Of a stretch of DNA of 64,000 bases, positions 1-9,063 are shown in pieces. Below the pieces are notes generated by a model. That model saw only the letters and a list, made by a program, of their open reading frames with translations. It was not told the origin of the DNA and ran no database searches. The stretch lies in the NCBI RefSeq assembly GCF_001428565.1, contig NZ_LMIA01000001.1, positions 124,001 to 188,000 on the forward strand, in the 5' to 3' direction. Both the position numbers and the translations under genes were made by a program. The DNA comes from Nocardioides sp. Root190 (GTDB lineage Bacteria; Actinomycetota; Actinomycetes; Propionibacteriales; Nocardioidaceae). Within the stretch, counting starts at the first letter, position 1; every line of letters starts with the position of its first letter.

Positions 1-1
1 T

Positions 2-571
2 CGATCACGCCGCGACGACCTGGTCGAGCGGTTCGGGCTCGACCCCACCAAGCGTGGTCGCGCCTATTCCAAGGGCAACCGGCAGAAGGTGGCGTTGGTC
101 GCGGCCTTCGCGGCCGACTGCGAGCTCCTCGTCCTCGACGAGCCCACCTCCGGGCTCGACCCGCTCATGGAGCAGCTGTTCAACGAGTGCCTCGCTGAGC
201 ACACCGCCCGCGGCGCCACGGTGCTGCTCTCCAGCCACATCCTCAGCGAGGTCGAGCGCATCGCGGACCGCGTCACCATCATCCGTGACGGTCGCGTGGT
301 CGAGTCGGGCGACCTGGCGGCGCTGCGCCACCTCCAGCGCACGAGGATCACCGCCCGTGTCAGTGGGCAGGTCCCTGACCTCTCGGCACTTCCAGGGGTG
401 CACGACCTCTCCGTAGACGGGACCGAGATCACCTGCACCGTGGAGCAGGAGATGATCTCCAAGCTCCTGGAAGGACTCGCCGTGTGTGGGGTGGAGTCGC
501 TGGTCAGCGGACCACCCACGCTGGAGGAGCTCTTCCTCGGCGCCTACCGCGGCTCGGACGAGTCCCGATGA
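2..571 (+). CDS. ABC transporter ATP-binding protein, 3' part
   Basis: Carboxy-terminal part of an ABC exporter ATPase; the Walker A end lies before the window. The frame is open from base 2. It shows a signature-like stretch (YSKGNRQKVAL), a Walker B with catalytic Glu (LLVLDEPTSGLDP) and the H-loop His (LLSSHILSEVE), then a tail of about 90 residues as in ABC-2 type drug or antibiotic exporters. The GTG at 89 lies inside the signature and is not a real start. The stop overlaps the permease start as ATGA, so the two are a translationally coupled pair. The substrate cannot be told from sequence. Confidence 0.9.
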   Translation, partial: RSRRDDLVERFGLDPTKRGRAYSKGNRQKVALVAAFAADCELLVLDEPTSGLDPLMEQLFNECLAEHTARGATVLLSSHILSEVERIADRVTIIRDGRVVESGDLAALRHLQRTRITARVSGQVPDLSALPGVHDLSVDGTEITCTVEQEMISKLLEGLAVCGVESLVSGPPTLEELFLGAYRGSDESR

Positions 572-2159
572 CCCGCCCAACGGGGCGGGCGCTGACGATC
601 GACGGCCCCACCGCAGGAACCCTTCTGCTGATGCGGCTGGCACTGCGACGGGACCATCTCTTCGCGCCGCTGTGGATGGCCGCCCTGCTGCTCGTGTGCT
701 GGGCGTCCGCCGCGGCCACGCCGGGCCTCTACCCCGACGAAGGCGTGCGGGTCCGAGCGGCTGAGGCACTCAACGCGAGCCCGGCGATCGTGGCGCTCTA
801 CGGTCCGGTGCTCGACACCAGCAGCGTGGGCGAGCTCGCGATGACCAAGATGACCGTGCTCTACGCGGTCTTCGTCTCCGTCCTCTTCATCGCCCTCGTC
901 CGTCGGCACACGCGCGTCGAGGAGGAGAGCGGACGCAGCGATCTCGTCGCCTCAGCCGGCGTCGGTCGCTACGCGCCGCTGGCAGCCGGTGTGCTGGAGG
1001 GCTGCCTGCTCGCCGCGATCCTCGGTGTCCTGACCGCAGCTGCGAACACCGTCGGCGGGCTGGCCCCAGGGGATCGATCGTCTTCGGTGGCGTGTGGGCA
1101 GGCACTGCGCTGGTGGCCGTCGGGGTCGGCGCCGTCACCGCCCAGCTCGCGGCGAGCGCCAGGACGTGCGCGGCGTACGCCGCCGCCACCGTGGGCGCCT
1201 TCTTCGTGCTCCGCGCCGTCGGTGACACCGGCCCGGACTGGGTCAGCTGGCTCTCGCCGCTGGGCTGGAACACCCAGGTGAGCTCCTACTCGGGGCCGCG
1301 CTGGTGGCTGCTCCTCCTCTACCCGCTGCTCGGCGCAGCCCTGCTCACCGTGGCGTGGTCGCTGCGCACGCGACGCGACCTGGCCGCTGGCCTGGTCGTC
1401 GCCCGCGCCGGCCCGGCGACCGGCTCACCGCGGCTCGAGGGAGCCATCTCCCTGGCGCTCCGGGTGCACGCGACATCGCTCGTCCTGTGGACCGTCGCCT
1501 GCGCCACCCTGGGTGCTCTGTTCGGCATGATCACCCCCGGGATCGGCGACCTGCTCGACTCCACGCCCGCCCGGGCCGTCATCGACCAGCTGGGCGGTGC
1601 ACTGGTGGCGGCGATCCTCTCGGTCATGGCGGTGGTGGTCACCTACTTCGCATCCACCGTCATCAACCATGCTGGCTCCGACGAGGACCGAGGACGCGCG
1701 GAGATGGTGCTGTCGACCGCGGTGAGCCGCGCTCGCTGGTTCCTGGCGACGATGACCCTCGCGCTTGTCGGCACCGGCTGGCTGCTCTCGGTCACGGGTG
1801 CGTCGATGTGGGCAGGGTACGTCGTCGCCGGCGGTCCTGGCGTCGGCAACATCTGGGTGGCGGCACTCGGCTGGGCGCCCGCGGTCTGGGTCGTCGTGGG
1901 CCTGTCGGGTCTCGGCCTCGCTGTCCGCCCGGCCGCAGCGGCCGCCGCGTGGGCATGGCCCGCTGGCTTCCTGGCCCTCACGCTGCTCGTGGACCTGCTC
2001 GACCTTCCAGGATGGCTCGGCCGGCTCTCGCCCTACTCCCACGTGCCTGCCATGCCGGCCGCGCGTTGGGACTGGGAGGTGGAGCTCGGGCTTGCCGCCG
2101 TCACCGTCGGTCTGGTTGCCGTGTCCACGGTGATCTTCGGCCGCCGAGACATCCGATGA
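568..2159 (+). pseudogene. ABC-2 type exporter permease, frameshifted
   Basis: Polytopic membrane partner of the upstream ATPase, with several long hydrophobic segments and start ATG 568 (ATGA overlap). The protein reads in one frame to about base 1068 (ending TAAANTVGGLAP) and continues in the next frame (GSIVFGGVWAGTALVAV) to the stop at 2159. Adding one G to the run at 1069-1072 joins the halves into about 530 residues, the usual size for this two-half permease type. The break is therefore a single-base loss in a homopolymer: either a true pseudogene or a sequencing error. Everything after the break looks conserved and selected, which favours a recent event or an error. Confidence 0.8.
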
Positions 2160-2227
2160 CGTCCACGAGGCGCACCGCCCCCGCAGAGGCAGGGCATCCC
2201 TGCGCCGCGTCGAGCGTGCTGCATCGA

Positions 2228-2242
2228 GGGGCCGAAGGTCCT
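2228..2242 (+). promoter_or_regulatory. candidate dormancy-type (DosR-like) box
   Basis: GGGGCCGAAGGTCCT lies 58 nt before the ATG at 2300. It fits the idealised inverted form GGGACC-N3-GGTCCC with one mismatch in each half. A weaker half-site-like sequence (GGGACC followed by TATGGCAC, 4835-4848) lies before the DoxX gene. The assignment rests on this likeness and on the dormancy-type gene content; no DosR gene is visible here. Confidence 0.3.
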
Positions 2243-2299
2243 GTGCCGTCAGGTCCCACGCCCGTCGTCACCCGACTCCCGACAGGCAACGCTGTCGTC

Positions 2300-3943
2300 A
2301 TGAGCATCAGTACCGCGAGGGCACGGCACGGCGCCACGCAGCAGCATGACGTCGACCCGCGCTGGACGCCGTGGTGCACCATGGCCGAGACGCACTCGGG
2401 CGTCGTCATCTTCGTCGGCGACAAGGCCCTCAAGATCAAGAAGCCGGTGGACCTCGGCTTCCTCGACTTCCGTGACGTGCGACGGCGGCGAGTTGTCTGC
2501 GAACGCGAGGTGGAGCTGAACCGCCGTCTGGCGCCGGATGTCTACCTCGGCGTCGGCAACTTCGTCGGTCCCGACGGCGAGTCGGAACCGGTCGTCGTCA
2601 TGAGGCGGCTGCCCGACCAGCACCGGCTCTCCGCTCTCGTCCGCAGCGGGGCCGACATCCGGGAGGACGTCCGACGGATCGCCCGAACGCTCGCGACCTT
2701 CCACGCCGCCGCCGCCACCGACCCCGGCATCCAGACGAGCGGCACTCGCGCCGCGCTCCGGCAGCGATGGGAGGCCAACCTCAGCGAGTCGGGCGCCTAC
2801 GCCGGACGGTTCATCTCCCATGACGACCTGGCCGAGGTGACCCACCTCGTCACGGCCTATCTCGACGGCCGCGCCGACCTCTTCGACGATCGCATCGCGC
2901 GCGGCGCCATCGTGGACGGGCACGGTGATCTCACCCCCGACGACGTCTTCTGCCTCCCGGACGGTCCGCGGCTGCTGGACTGCCTGGAGTTCGACGACCG
3001 TCTCCGACACGTCGACCGGCTCGACGACGTCGCCTTCCTGGCCATGGGTCTGGAGGCCTTGGGCGCCGAGCCTGCTGCCGAAACACTCGTGGCGGCATGG
3101 ATCGAGTACCTGGGCGAGCCGGCTCCCCCGTCGCTCCTCCACCACTTCATCGCCTACCGCGCGTTCGTGCGCGCCAAGGTGGCCTGCGTGCGCGCTGCGC
3201 AGACCGGAGCCGATCACTCACCTGAGGTCGACAGTCTCGTGCAGCTCACCCTGACCCATCTCCGGGCCGCCGCCGTGAAGCTGGTTCTGGTCGGTGGTGC
3301 CCCAGGGTGCGGAAAGTCCACCCTCGCCGGCGCCGTTGCAGACCGCCTCGGCATGGTGTCGCTCAGCAGTGACCGCCTGCGCAAGGAGATCGCCGGCATC
3401 GACCCGTGGTCGTCAGCGGCGGCGCCGCTCGGTCAGGGCCTCTACGACAACCGGCACACATCGGCGACGTACGACGAGCTCCTACATCGTGCCGAGTTGC
3501 TGTTGCACCAGGGGGAGTCAGTGGTCCTCGACGCCTCCTGGACACTCGCATCGGACCGCGACCGGGCCCGCGCACTCGCAACAGCGGCGCGGGCCGAGCT
3601 CGTCGAGCTCCGCTGCGACGTCGACCCGGTCACGGCTGCCCGCCGGATCGCTGCGCGCCACGACGTCTCGGATGCCGACGGCGACGTCGCCGGGGCGTTG
3701 CGCCGAGCGGCCCAGCCGTGGCCGTCCAGTCACCTCATCGACACCGCTCTCCCCGTCGCCGAGTGCACGGATCAGGCATCTGCCCTGATCCGCCCATCGG
3801 TCCAGGCGCAGCACACATCGGTACGGCCGGGGCCGGACGCCGACGGGAGCCACGGGGGTGCCAAGGAACGGAGCAACGGCCCAGTGTCATTGGTCCTTTC
3901 ACCCTGCACGCCGAACCGCGACGAGCAGAAGGTGCAGTCATGA
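2300..3943 (+). CDS. fused phosphotransferase-like / P-loop kinase protein (Rv2004c-like)
   Basis: Two-domain protein of 547 residues. Residues about 20-300 form an aminoglycoside-phosphotransferase-like fold with catalytic-loop sequence HGDLTPDDV (from residue 208). Residues about 325-500 form a P-loop kinase of the zeta-toxin/AAA_33 type, with Walker A GGAPGCGKS near 332-340. The same architecture occurs in M. tuberculosis Rv2004c, next to a universal stress protein in the dormancy regulon; here too the next gene is a universal stress protein (ATGA overlap at 3940). Start ATG 2300 is chosen because family homology begins soon after it and a possible operator lies upstream. ATG 2156, overlapping the permease stop, is the alternative. 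The substrate is unknown. Confidence 0.8.
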   Translation: MSISTARARHGATQQHDVDPRWTPWCTMAETHSGVVIFVGDKALKIKKPVDLGFLDFRDVRRRRVVCEREVELNRRLAPDVYLGVGNFVGPDGESEPVVVMRRLPDQHRLSALVRSGADIREDVRRIARTLATFHAAAATDPGIQTSGTRAALRQRWEANLSESGAYAGRFISHDDLAEVTHLVTAYLDGRADLFDDRIARGAIVDGHGDLTPDDVFCLPDGPRLLDCLEFDDRLRHVDRLDDVAFLAMGLEALGAEPAAETLVAAWIEYLGEPAPPSLLHHFIAYRAFVRAKVACVRAAQTGADHSPEVDSLVQLTLTHLRAAAVKLVLVGGAPGCGKSTLAGAVADRLGMVSLSSDRLRKEIAGIDPWSSAAAPLGQGLYDNRHTSATYDELLHRAELLLHQGESVVLDASWTLASDRDRARALATAARAELVELRCDVDPVTAARRIAARHDVSDADGDVAGALRRAAQPWPSSHLIDTALPVAECTDQASALIRPSVQAQHTSVRPGPDADGSHGGAKERSNGPVSLVLSPCTPNRDEQKVQS

Positions 3944-4785
3944 CTCAACGTGGCGTCGTGGTCGGTTTCGACGGATCGGCGGACGCCGAAGCCGCCCTCG
4001 CGTGGGGTGCCGAGACCGCCCGTTCCTGTCACCTTCCCCTCGAGGTGGTCATCGTGGCGTCCCGGATCGATGGCGACGAACGGCGGCACCGAGCCCATCT
4101 CGAGGAGCCGGTCGACGCGTGGCGGACATCGGCGTTGAGTCGGCTCACCGAACTGGCAGTCGCTGACGGCGAGGTCGAGATCCGCTACGGACCGATCGTT
4201 CCAGGCTTGCTCGACGCGTCCATCGGAGCAGCGATTCTCGCGGTGGGCAGCTCCGGGCACGGGCTCACGAGTGGCACCTTGACCGGCTCGGTCAGTCAGC
4301 ATGTCGCGCGTCACGCGACTTGTCCGGTGGTCGTCGTGCGACCCCAGCGATCACCCCATGCACGCCGAATCGTGGTGGGCGTCGACGGCTCCGTCGAGTC
4401 CGCGCGCGCTCTGCGGTTCGCATGCGAGCGAGCAGCTGTCTCAGGCGAGCCCGTCATTGCCGTCCACGGCTACGACACGCTGAGCAACCGCATGGTGGCG
4501 ATTGACGGCATTGCGGCCAAGCCAGCCACGGACGCCTCTGCGGCAGCAGAGATTCTCGTCAATGACCTCGCTGTCGAGGTGTCCGCGGAGTTTGCGGACG
4601 TCAGGGTCGAGCCAGTAGCGATCCAGAGCCAGAGGCCCGGTCAGGTTCTCGTGGCGGCCAGTGCGGGTGCCTCGCTGGTCGTCGTGGGCTCTCGGGGCAG
4701 GGACGCGTTCACCGAGCTCATGATGGGATCCGTCAGCCAACACGTGCTGCATCACGCTGAGTGTCCCGTCGCGGTTGTTCGTTGA
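3940..4785 (+). CDS. tandem-domain universal stress protein
   Basis: Cytoplasmic stress protein of 281 residues with two USP domains (about 1-130 and 140-281). Each ends in the ATP-binding signature G-x2-G-x9-G-S: GSSGHG...TGSVSQ in the first and GSRGRD...MGSVSQ in the second. Start ATG 3940 overlaps the stop of the kinase-like gene (ATGA), so the two are co-translated. Two-domain USPs of this kind are abundant in actinobacterial hypoxia/dormancy regulons; the neighbours here (Rv2004c-like kinase and DoxX) fit that role. The exact function of USPs of this class remains unclear. Confidence 0.92.
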   Translation: MTQRGVVVGFDGSADAEAALAWGAETARSCHLPLEVVIVASRIDGDERRHRAHLEEPVDAWRTSALSRLTELAVADGEVEIRYGPIVPGLLDASIGAAILAVGSSGHGLTSGTLTGSVSQHVARHATCPVVVVRPQRSPHARRIVVGVDGSVESARALRFACERAAVSGEPVIAVHGYDTLSNRMVAIDGIAAKPATDASAAAEILVNDLAVEVSAEFADVRVEPVAIQSQRPGQVLVAASAGASLVVVGSRGRDAFTELMMGSVSQHVLHHAECPVAVVR

Positions 4786-4953
4786 CGGAGGGCCGCCGCG
4801 GCACGGTGGAGGCGGAGCTGTCGGCTGACAGGTCGGGACCTATGGCACCCCCTCACCAGACCTAGTCCTCTCACCTGCGGGACTCCCCGAGAGCAGAGTG
4901 GAGCCATCAGGAAGATCGGAGCCCAACCCGGCTCCTCGACTTTGGAGGAACAC

Positions 4954-5556
4954 ATGACCGCCCTGCACCGCGACACCCACGCCGACGCCGACGCCGCCAC
5001 CGACGTCCTCGTCGAGCGCGACATCGTCACTCACGCCACGGCGAGGCGGGCCCTCGCCGCGCTGCGGATCGGGTTCGGCCTCACGTTCCTCTGGGCCTTC
5101 TTCGACAAGCTGCTCGCGTTGGGCTACGCCACCGGCACGAACGCCGAGACCGGCGCGGTGGACCGGTTCGGTCCCGACGCCTGGCTCAACGAGGGCAGCC
5201 CGACCTTCGGCTTCCTGAGCTTCGGAGTGTCCGAGGACAACTGGTTCCACGGCATCTTCACCGGCATCGCCGGTGACGCCTGGGCGGACTGGCTGTTCAT
5301 GCTGGGCCTCGCGGGCATCGGGACCGCTCTTCTCCTCGGGGTCGGCATCCGGATGGCGGCCCTCGCCGGGGGGCTCCTCTACCTGCTGATGTACGCCGCG
5401 TCGTTCCCGCTCGAGAACAACCCGGTGCTCGACGACCACCTGTTGGGCGGCGTGACCCTGCTGGTCCTGGCGGCAACCCTCGCCGGCGACACCTGGGGCC
5501 TCGGCCGGGTGTGGGCTTCCAGCACGTTGGTTCGACGGTTCCCCGTCCTGCGCTGA
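4954..5556 (+). CDS. DoxX-family membrane protein
   Basis: Integral membrane protein of 200 residues with four hydrophobic segments (roughly residues 38-56, 98-125, 130-150 and 160-180), like DoxX / thiosulfate-quinone oxidoreductase subunit proteins. A clear Shine-Dalgarno sequence GGAGGA (4944-4949) sits five bases before ATG 4954, which decides this start over a TTG at 4942. The gap from the USP stop (about 170 nt) contains a GGGACC half-site-like sequence at 4835-4848. A strong terminator follows. A role in redox or membrane stress is inferred from family and context only. Confidence 0.8.
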   Translation: MTALHRDTHADADAATDVLVERDIVTHATARRALAALRIGFGLTFLWAFFDKLLALGYATGTNAETGAVDRFGPDAWLNEGSPTFGFLSFGVSEDNWFHGIFTGIAGDAWADWLFMLGLAGIGTALLLGVGIRMAALAGGLLYLLMYAASFPLENNPVLDDHLLGGVTLLVLAATLAGDTWGLGRVWASSTLVRRFPVLR

Positions 5557-5565
5557 CGAGGCGCT

Positions 5566-5607
5566 CGCCCACGACCCACCGACGATCGAGTCGGTGGGTC
5601 GTGGGCG
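5566..5607. terminator. strong bidirectional intrinsic terminator
   Basis: Perfect 18-bp inverted repeat (5566-5583 and 5590-5607) with a 6-base loop (GATCGA), between the converging ends of the DoxX and GGDEF-EAL genes. No clear U-tract, as is common in high-GC actinobacteria. Confidence 0.85.
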
Positions 5608-5650
5608 TGCGTCCTGACGTCACCGGTTGGGTGATCTGGTGGGCCCCGCC

Positions 5651-8254
5651 TCAGCTGACGCGGTCCAAGCGCTCGTGAACTGCAGCCACCGGAGCCGATC
5701 GCCCGAACAGGAAGCCCTGCAGGTAGCGGTAGCCGAGCTCCCTCAGCACGGCTGCCTGCGCCTCGGTCTCGACGCCTTCGGCGATGGCGTCGATGCAGAG
5801 ACCGTCCGCCAGCGACCGGACCGCGTTGCTCACGGACCGGGCATTGGGCCGGTCGACGATGTCGACGACGAAGCTGCGGTCGAGCTTCGCGATGCTGACG
5901 GGGAGGTCGACGAGGTGGCTCAGCGTGCCGAACCCCGTGCCGAAGTCGTCCACGGCCAGTCGCACGCCCAGATCCCTCAGTTGTTCCAGCTCACGGAGCA
6001 GCGAGCCGTTGACGGTGAACAGTCGGGTCTCGGTGATCTCGAGCACGAGGAAACCCGCCGGCAGTCCCGCGTCGGCGAGGGCCGATGAGACCCGATGGAC
6101 GACGTGGGGGCGCGACAGCTCTCGTGGGCTGATGTTGACGTGCATGGTGATGCGGTTGCCCCGCGCGAGGAGCTCGGCCCCGTCCGCGCACGCTTGGCGA
6201 AGGATCCAGTCACCGACCGGGTGGATCAGCTCGCTGGCCTCCAGCACGTCGAGGAAGCTGGAGGGGAGCAGTCGTCCGCGATCCGGGTGGTTCCATCGCA
6301 GGAGCGCCTCGAGCGCGACCGTTCGGCCGGATTCGGCGTCGACGATCGGTTGGTACTCCAGCTCGAACTCACCTCGCCGATGTCCTCGTTCCAGGTCGAG
6401 GAGCAGCTGCGCGGGGTGCTCGATCCCGTCGTGCTCCCCTGAGCTGTAGACCTCGAATCGGGCCCGTCCGCCATCCTTGGCGGCGTACAGGGCGGAGTCC
6501 GCGCGGCGAAGCAGGGAACGTGCGTCTCCGTCAGTGGCGAAGGCCACGCCGATGCTCGCCGACACCGTGATCACCCGCCGGCCCACCTCGACGGGAGCGC
6601 GGAAGGTTTCTAGGATGCGGGCGGCAAGGCGTCGTCCGTCCGCCCCGTCGCTCAGCGCAGGACACAGAACGACGAACTCGTCTCCCCCGATCCGGGCCAC
6701 GATGTCGAGGGGGCGCACGATCCCCGAGATCCGGCTCGCCACTTCCTTCAACACCTCGTCGCCGATGTCGTGGCCATAGGTGTCGTTGATCTGCTTGAAG
6801 TGGTCCACGTCGACGTAGAGGACGGCGACGAGCTCTCCGGTCCTCACTGCCTGCTGGAGGGCCTGTTCCACGCGATCAGCCCACAGGGTGCGGTTCGCGA
6901 GCCCGGTCAGCTCATCGTGGAGGGCGATGCGGGCGAGCTCCTGCTCGGCGTGCTTCTGCGCCGTGATGTCCACCATCTGCAGTTTGAGCCAGTCCGTCTG
7001 ATCACGTTGCTGCGACGAGAGACTTCCGTCGCCGACGCCGTCGACGAACGCCAGCCCTGCGTCGACCCAGCCACCGCCGTGGCTGGGCGAGAGCCGGAGC
7101 TGCGCACGCCAACCAACCGTTCCATCGGGGTGCAGGCTCGTGATGCCCTCCCGAAGACGCACTGCGTCGGCGGCTGTGAACCACGTGGCAGGATCGGTCC
7201 CGATCAAGTTCTCGCGGCGGCGGCCCGTGAGCGACGCGAGTGCACTGTTCACCTCCAGAGTGCCGATCGTCCTGTCAGCGGACACCGCGACATGTGCGGC
7301 TGCCACCAGCGCCGCCTCCATGAACCCGTGCAACCGGTCACGGTCGCGCCTGCTCTCGGCGAGGGCCTCCTCCTTCCCGTCCTGGGCAAGCGAGACGACC
7401 AGGCCGACGATCGCGAGGACCAGGATGAGTCCCTGCGCCAGCAGCACGCGTTGCTCAGCCGACGCCATGTCACCGAAGGCACCGACACCGCGAGTGGTGG
7501 CAGCGACGACGATCACCCCCTGAGCCGCGACCACGACGCTGACGACGGCGGGGCCACAACGCAGCGCCACCCACAGCAGTGGCGGAATCAACACGAAGAC
7601 CACCGGCCAGCTCACTGTCATGACAAGAGCGGTCGTCAACAGCGTCGCTGTCGTCGGGAGAAGTGCGACTCGAGGCTGCCGACGCACTCTCGCGAATGCC
7701 GAGGGGACCGCCAGAAGCGCTCCTGTGAGCACGAAGGCGCTGAGCGAGTTGCGGACGCCGATCAGCCACATCCCGTCCCACAGTCCGGTGTCGAAACGGG
7801 CCCACGCGGTCACCCCACCCGCGACTGCGCTCACCGATCCGCCAGCAACCGAGGCGAGGGCGAGGTCGAATGCCTGCCGCGCCGTGCGAACGTTCACAGC
7901 ACCGGTCCAGTGTGCGACGCGGTGGAGCACAAGAGCGCCGACCCAACCCTGGGAAGCGTTCACGAACCCGAACAACCATGATCCGACCGGTTCGACCGCG
8001 GTGGCCTGATTGATGGCGCCACTCACGATCGCGATCACGACAATGACGACCAGGCGATGCCCGGAGCGACGACACGTCAACATCCACACCACCGTCACCG
8101 CTCCGGCCGGCCACGCCAGCGCCAGTTCCGACGGAGCGACGCGCGTCAGCCTGCCGGCGTACATCGCGAACGCGTAGAGCAGGGCGAATCCCATTGTCGT
8201 CGCCAGGAAGAGACGCCGCTCGTGCCCCGGAACACCGGCGAGGGTGCTCGTCAT
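5651..8254 (-). CDS. MASE1-PAS-GGDEF-EAL cyclic-di-GMP enzyme
   Basis: Membrane-bound enzyme of 867 residues that makes and/or degrades cyclic di-GMP. Residues 1-290 form a polytopic MASE1-type sensor. Residues about 305-435 are PAS-like. The GGDEF domain (about 440-600) keeps its active site GGDEF at 523-527 and has an inhibitory I-site RPLD at 514-517, exactly five residues upstream. The EAL domain (about 615-860) keeps EAL at 648-650, the DDFGTG motif near 769 and EGVE near 826. Both catalytic halves look intact. Start ATG 8254. It stands alone, with a shared terminator at its 3' end. Confidence 0.95.
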   Translation of the reverse strand: MTSTLAGVPGHERRLFLATTMGFALLYAFAMYAGRLTRVAPSELALAWPAGAVTVVWMLTCRRSGHRLVVIVVIAIVSGAINQATAVEPVGSWLFGFVNASQGWVGALVLHRVAHWTGAVNVRTARQAFDLALASVAGGSVSAVAGGVTAWARFDTGLWDGMWLIGVRNSLSAFVLTGALLAVPSAFARVRRQPRVALLPTTATLLTTALVMTVSWPVVFVLIPPLLWVALRCGPAVVSVVVAAQGVIVVAATTRGVGAFGDMASAEQRVLLAQGLILVLAIVGLVVSLAQDGKEEALAESRRDRDRLHGFMEAALVAAAHVAVSADRTIGTLEVNSALASLTGRRRENLIGTDPATWFTAADAVRLREGITSLHPDGTVGWRAQLRLSPSHGGGWVDAGLAFVDGVGDGSLSSQQRDQTDWLKLQMVDITAQKHAEQELARIALHDELTGLANRTLWADRVEQALQQAVRTGELVAVLYVDVDHFKQINDTYGHDIGDEVLKEVASRISGIVRPLDIVARIGGDEFVVLCPALSDGADGRRLAARILETFRAPVEVGRRVITVSASIGVAFATDGDARSLLRRADSALYAAKDGGRARFEVYSSGEHDGIEHPAQLLLDLERGHRRGEFELEYQPIVDAESGRTVALEALLRWNHPDRGRLLPSSFLDVLEASELIHPVGDWILRQACADGAELLARGNRITMHVNISPRELSRPHVVHRVSSALADAGLPAGFLVLEITETRLFTVNGSLLRELEQLRDLGVRLAVDDFGTGFGTLSHLVDLPVSIAKLDRSFVVDIVDRPNARSVSNAVRSLADGLCIDAIAEGVETEAQAAVLRELGYRYLQGFLFGRSAPVAAVHERLDRVS

Positions 8255-8407
8255 GCTTCAACTATGACGTCCCGTCACTCGAGCGGAGCCGAGGTGGTTT
8301 CAATTCAGGACCAAGGTCCCGGTCCGTCGACCGGACGAGCCTGGTCGTAGCAGCCCGCGCCGATTGCTCCAGTCCGCGAGAGTCCCGCTCCGCCAAGCCG
8401 AGAACGC

Positions 8408-8443
8408 AAGAACCGGCAGGTCAGAGGCGACCTACCGGTTCTT
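8408..8443 (-). terminator. inverted repeat downstream of tRNA-Ala
   Basis: A 15-bp inverted repeat with one mismatch (arms 8408-8422 and 8429-8443, 6-base loop) lies 10 bases beyond the 3' end of the minus-strand tRNA-Ala. Likely the transcription terminator of the tRNA. Confidence 0.65.
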
Positions 8444-8450
8444 GTTGCTC

Positions 8451-8526
<76 letters not shown>

Positions 8527-8597
8527 AAGCGATGGGAAACGCTAGCACCACCCCGCGAGCGGCTCCCAATCCGGGTGGGGGTCGGCTCCCGCCGCCG

Positions 8598-9026
8598 TCA
8601 GGAGCCCGGACGCTGCTCGCCGGGTGACCCGTCCGAGGTGATGATCCTCTGCTCCCCGTGACCGGTGGCAGCGGGCGCCGCGTCCGGGTCCGCGGGGTGG
8701 CCCGCGGTCCGGTCGGGGTCCGGCTCGGTGGCGCGTCCGTCGACCTCCTCGGGCTCCTCGCCGTAGCCCGAAGCAGGTGGGTCGGCGTCCGGGTCGCGCG
8801 ACGCCGGCGACTCGCCGTGGGCGGCGGTCTCGGCGGCGCTGGGCTCACCGAACACGGTCGAGGTGCCCTTCCCGGACTCCCCGCTGAACGACGCACCATC
8901 GGTGGCGTCGGACGGGTCAGCACGCTGGGTGTCCGGCGTGACGGCGGTTGCGGAGTCGGCGTACTTCTTCTCCTGCTCGCGCGTCTGCTGGGCGGCCTGA
9001 CGGTCGGCGGCACTCTCCTCAGTCAT
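8598..9026 (-). CDS. small acidic, probably disordered protein
   Basis: A frame of 142 residues from ATG 9026, rich in Asp, Glu, Pro, Ala and Ser, with no membrane segment and no recognised domain. The longer frame upstream of the ATG reads as proline-arginine-rich shadow and was left out. It follows glpR in the same direction with a gap of 37 nt and may be the last gene of that operon. The composition suggests an unstructured cytoplasmic protein. I do not recognise a family. Confidence 0.55.
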   Translation of the reverse strand: MTEESAADRQAAQQTREQEKKYADSATAVTPDTQRADPSDATDGASFSGESGKGTSTVFGEPSAAETAAHGESPASRDPDADPPASGYGEEPEEVDGRATEPDPDRTAGHPADPDAAPAATGHGEQRIITSDGSPGEQRPGS

Positions 9027-9063
9027 GCAGGAGGGGTACCCGCCCCCGCCGGGTCCAGACGGC

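Noticed and set aside
2249..3217. 322-codon minus-strand frame
   Set aside because: Shadow of the kinase-like gene, which has catalytic and P-loop motifs in its own frame.
3873..3900. Second DosR-type box before the universal stress protein gene
   Set aside because: Only one half (GGTCC) matches and the sequence lies inside the coding end of the preceding, overlapping gene.
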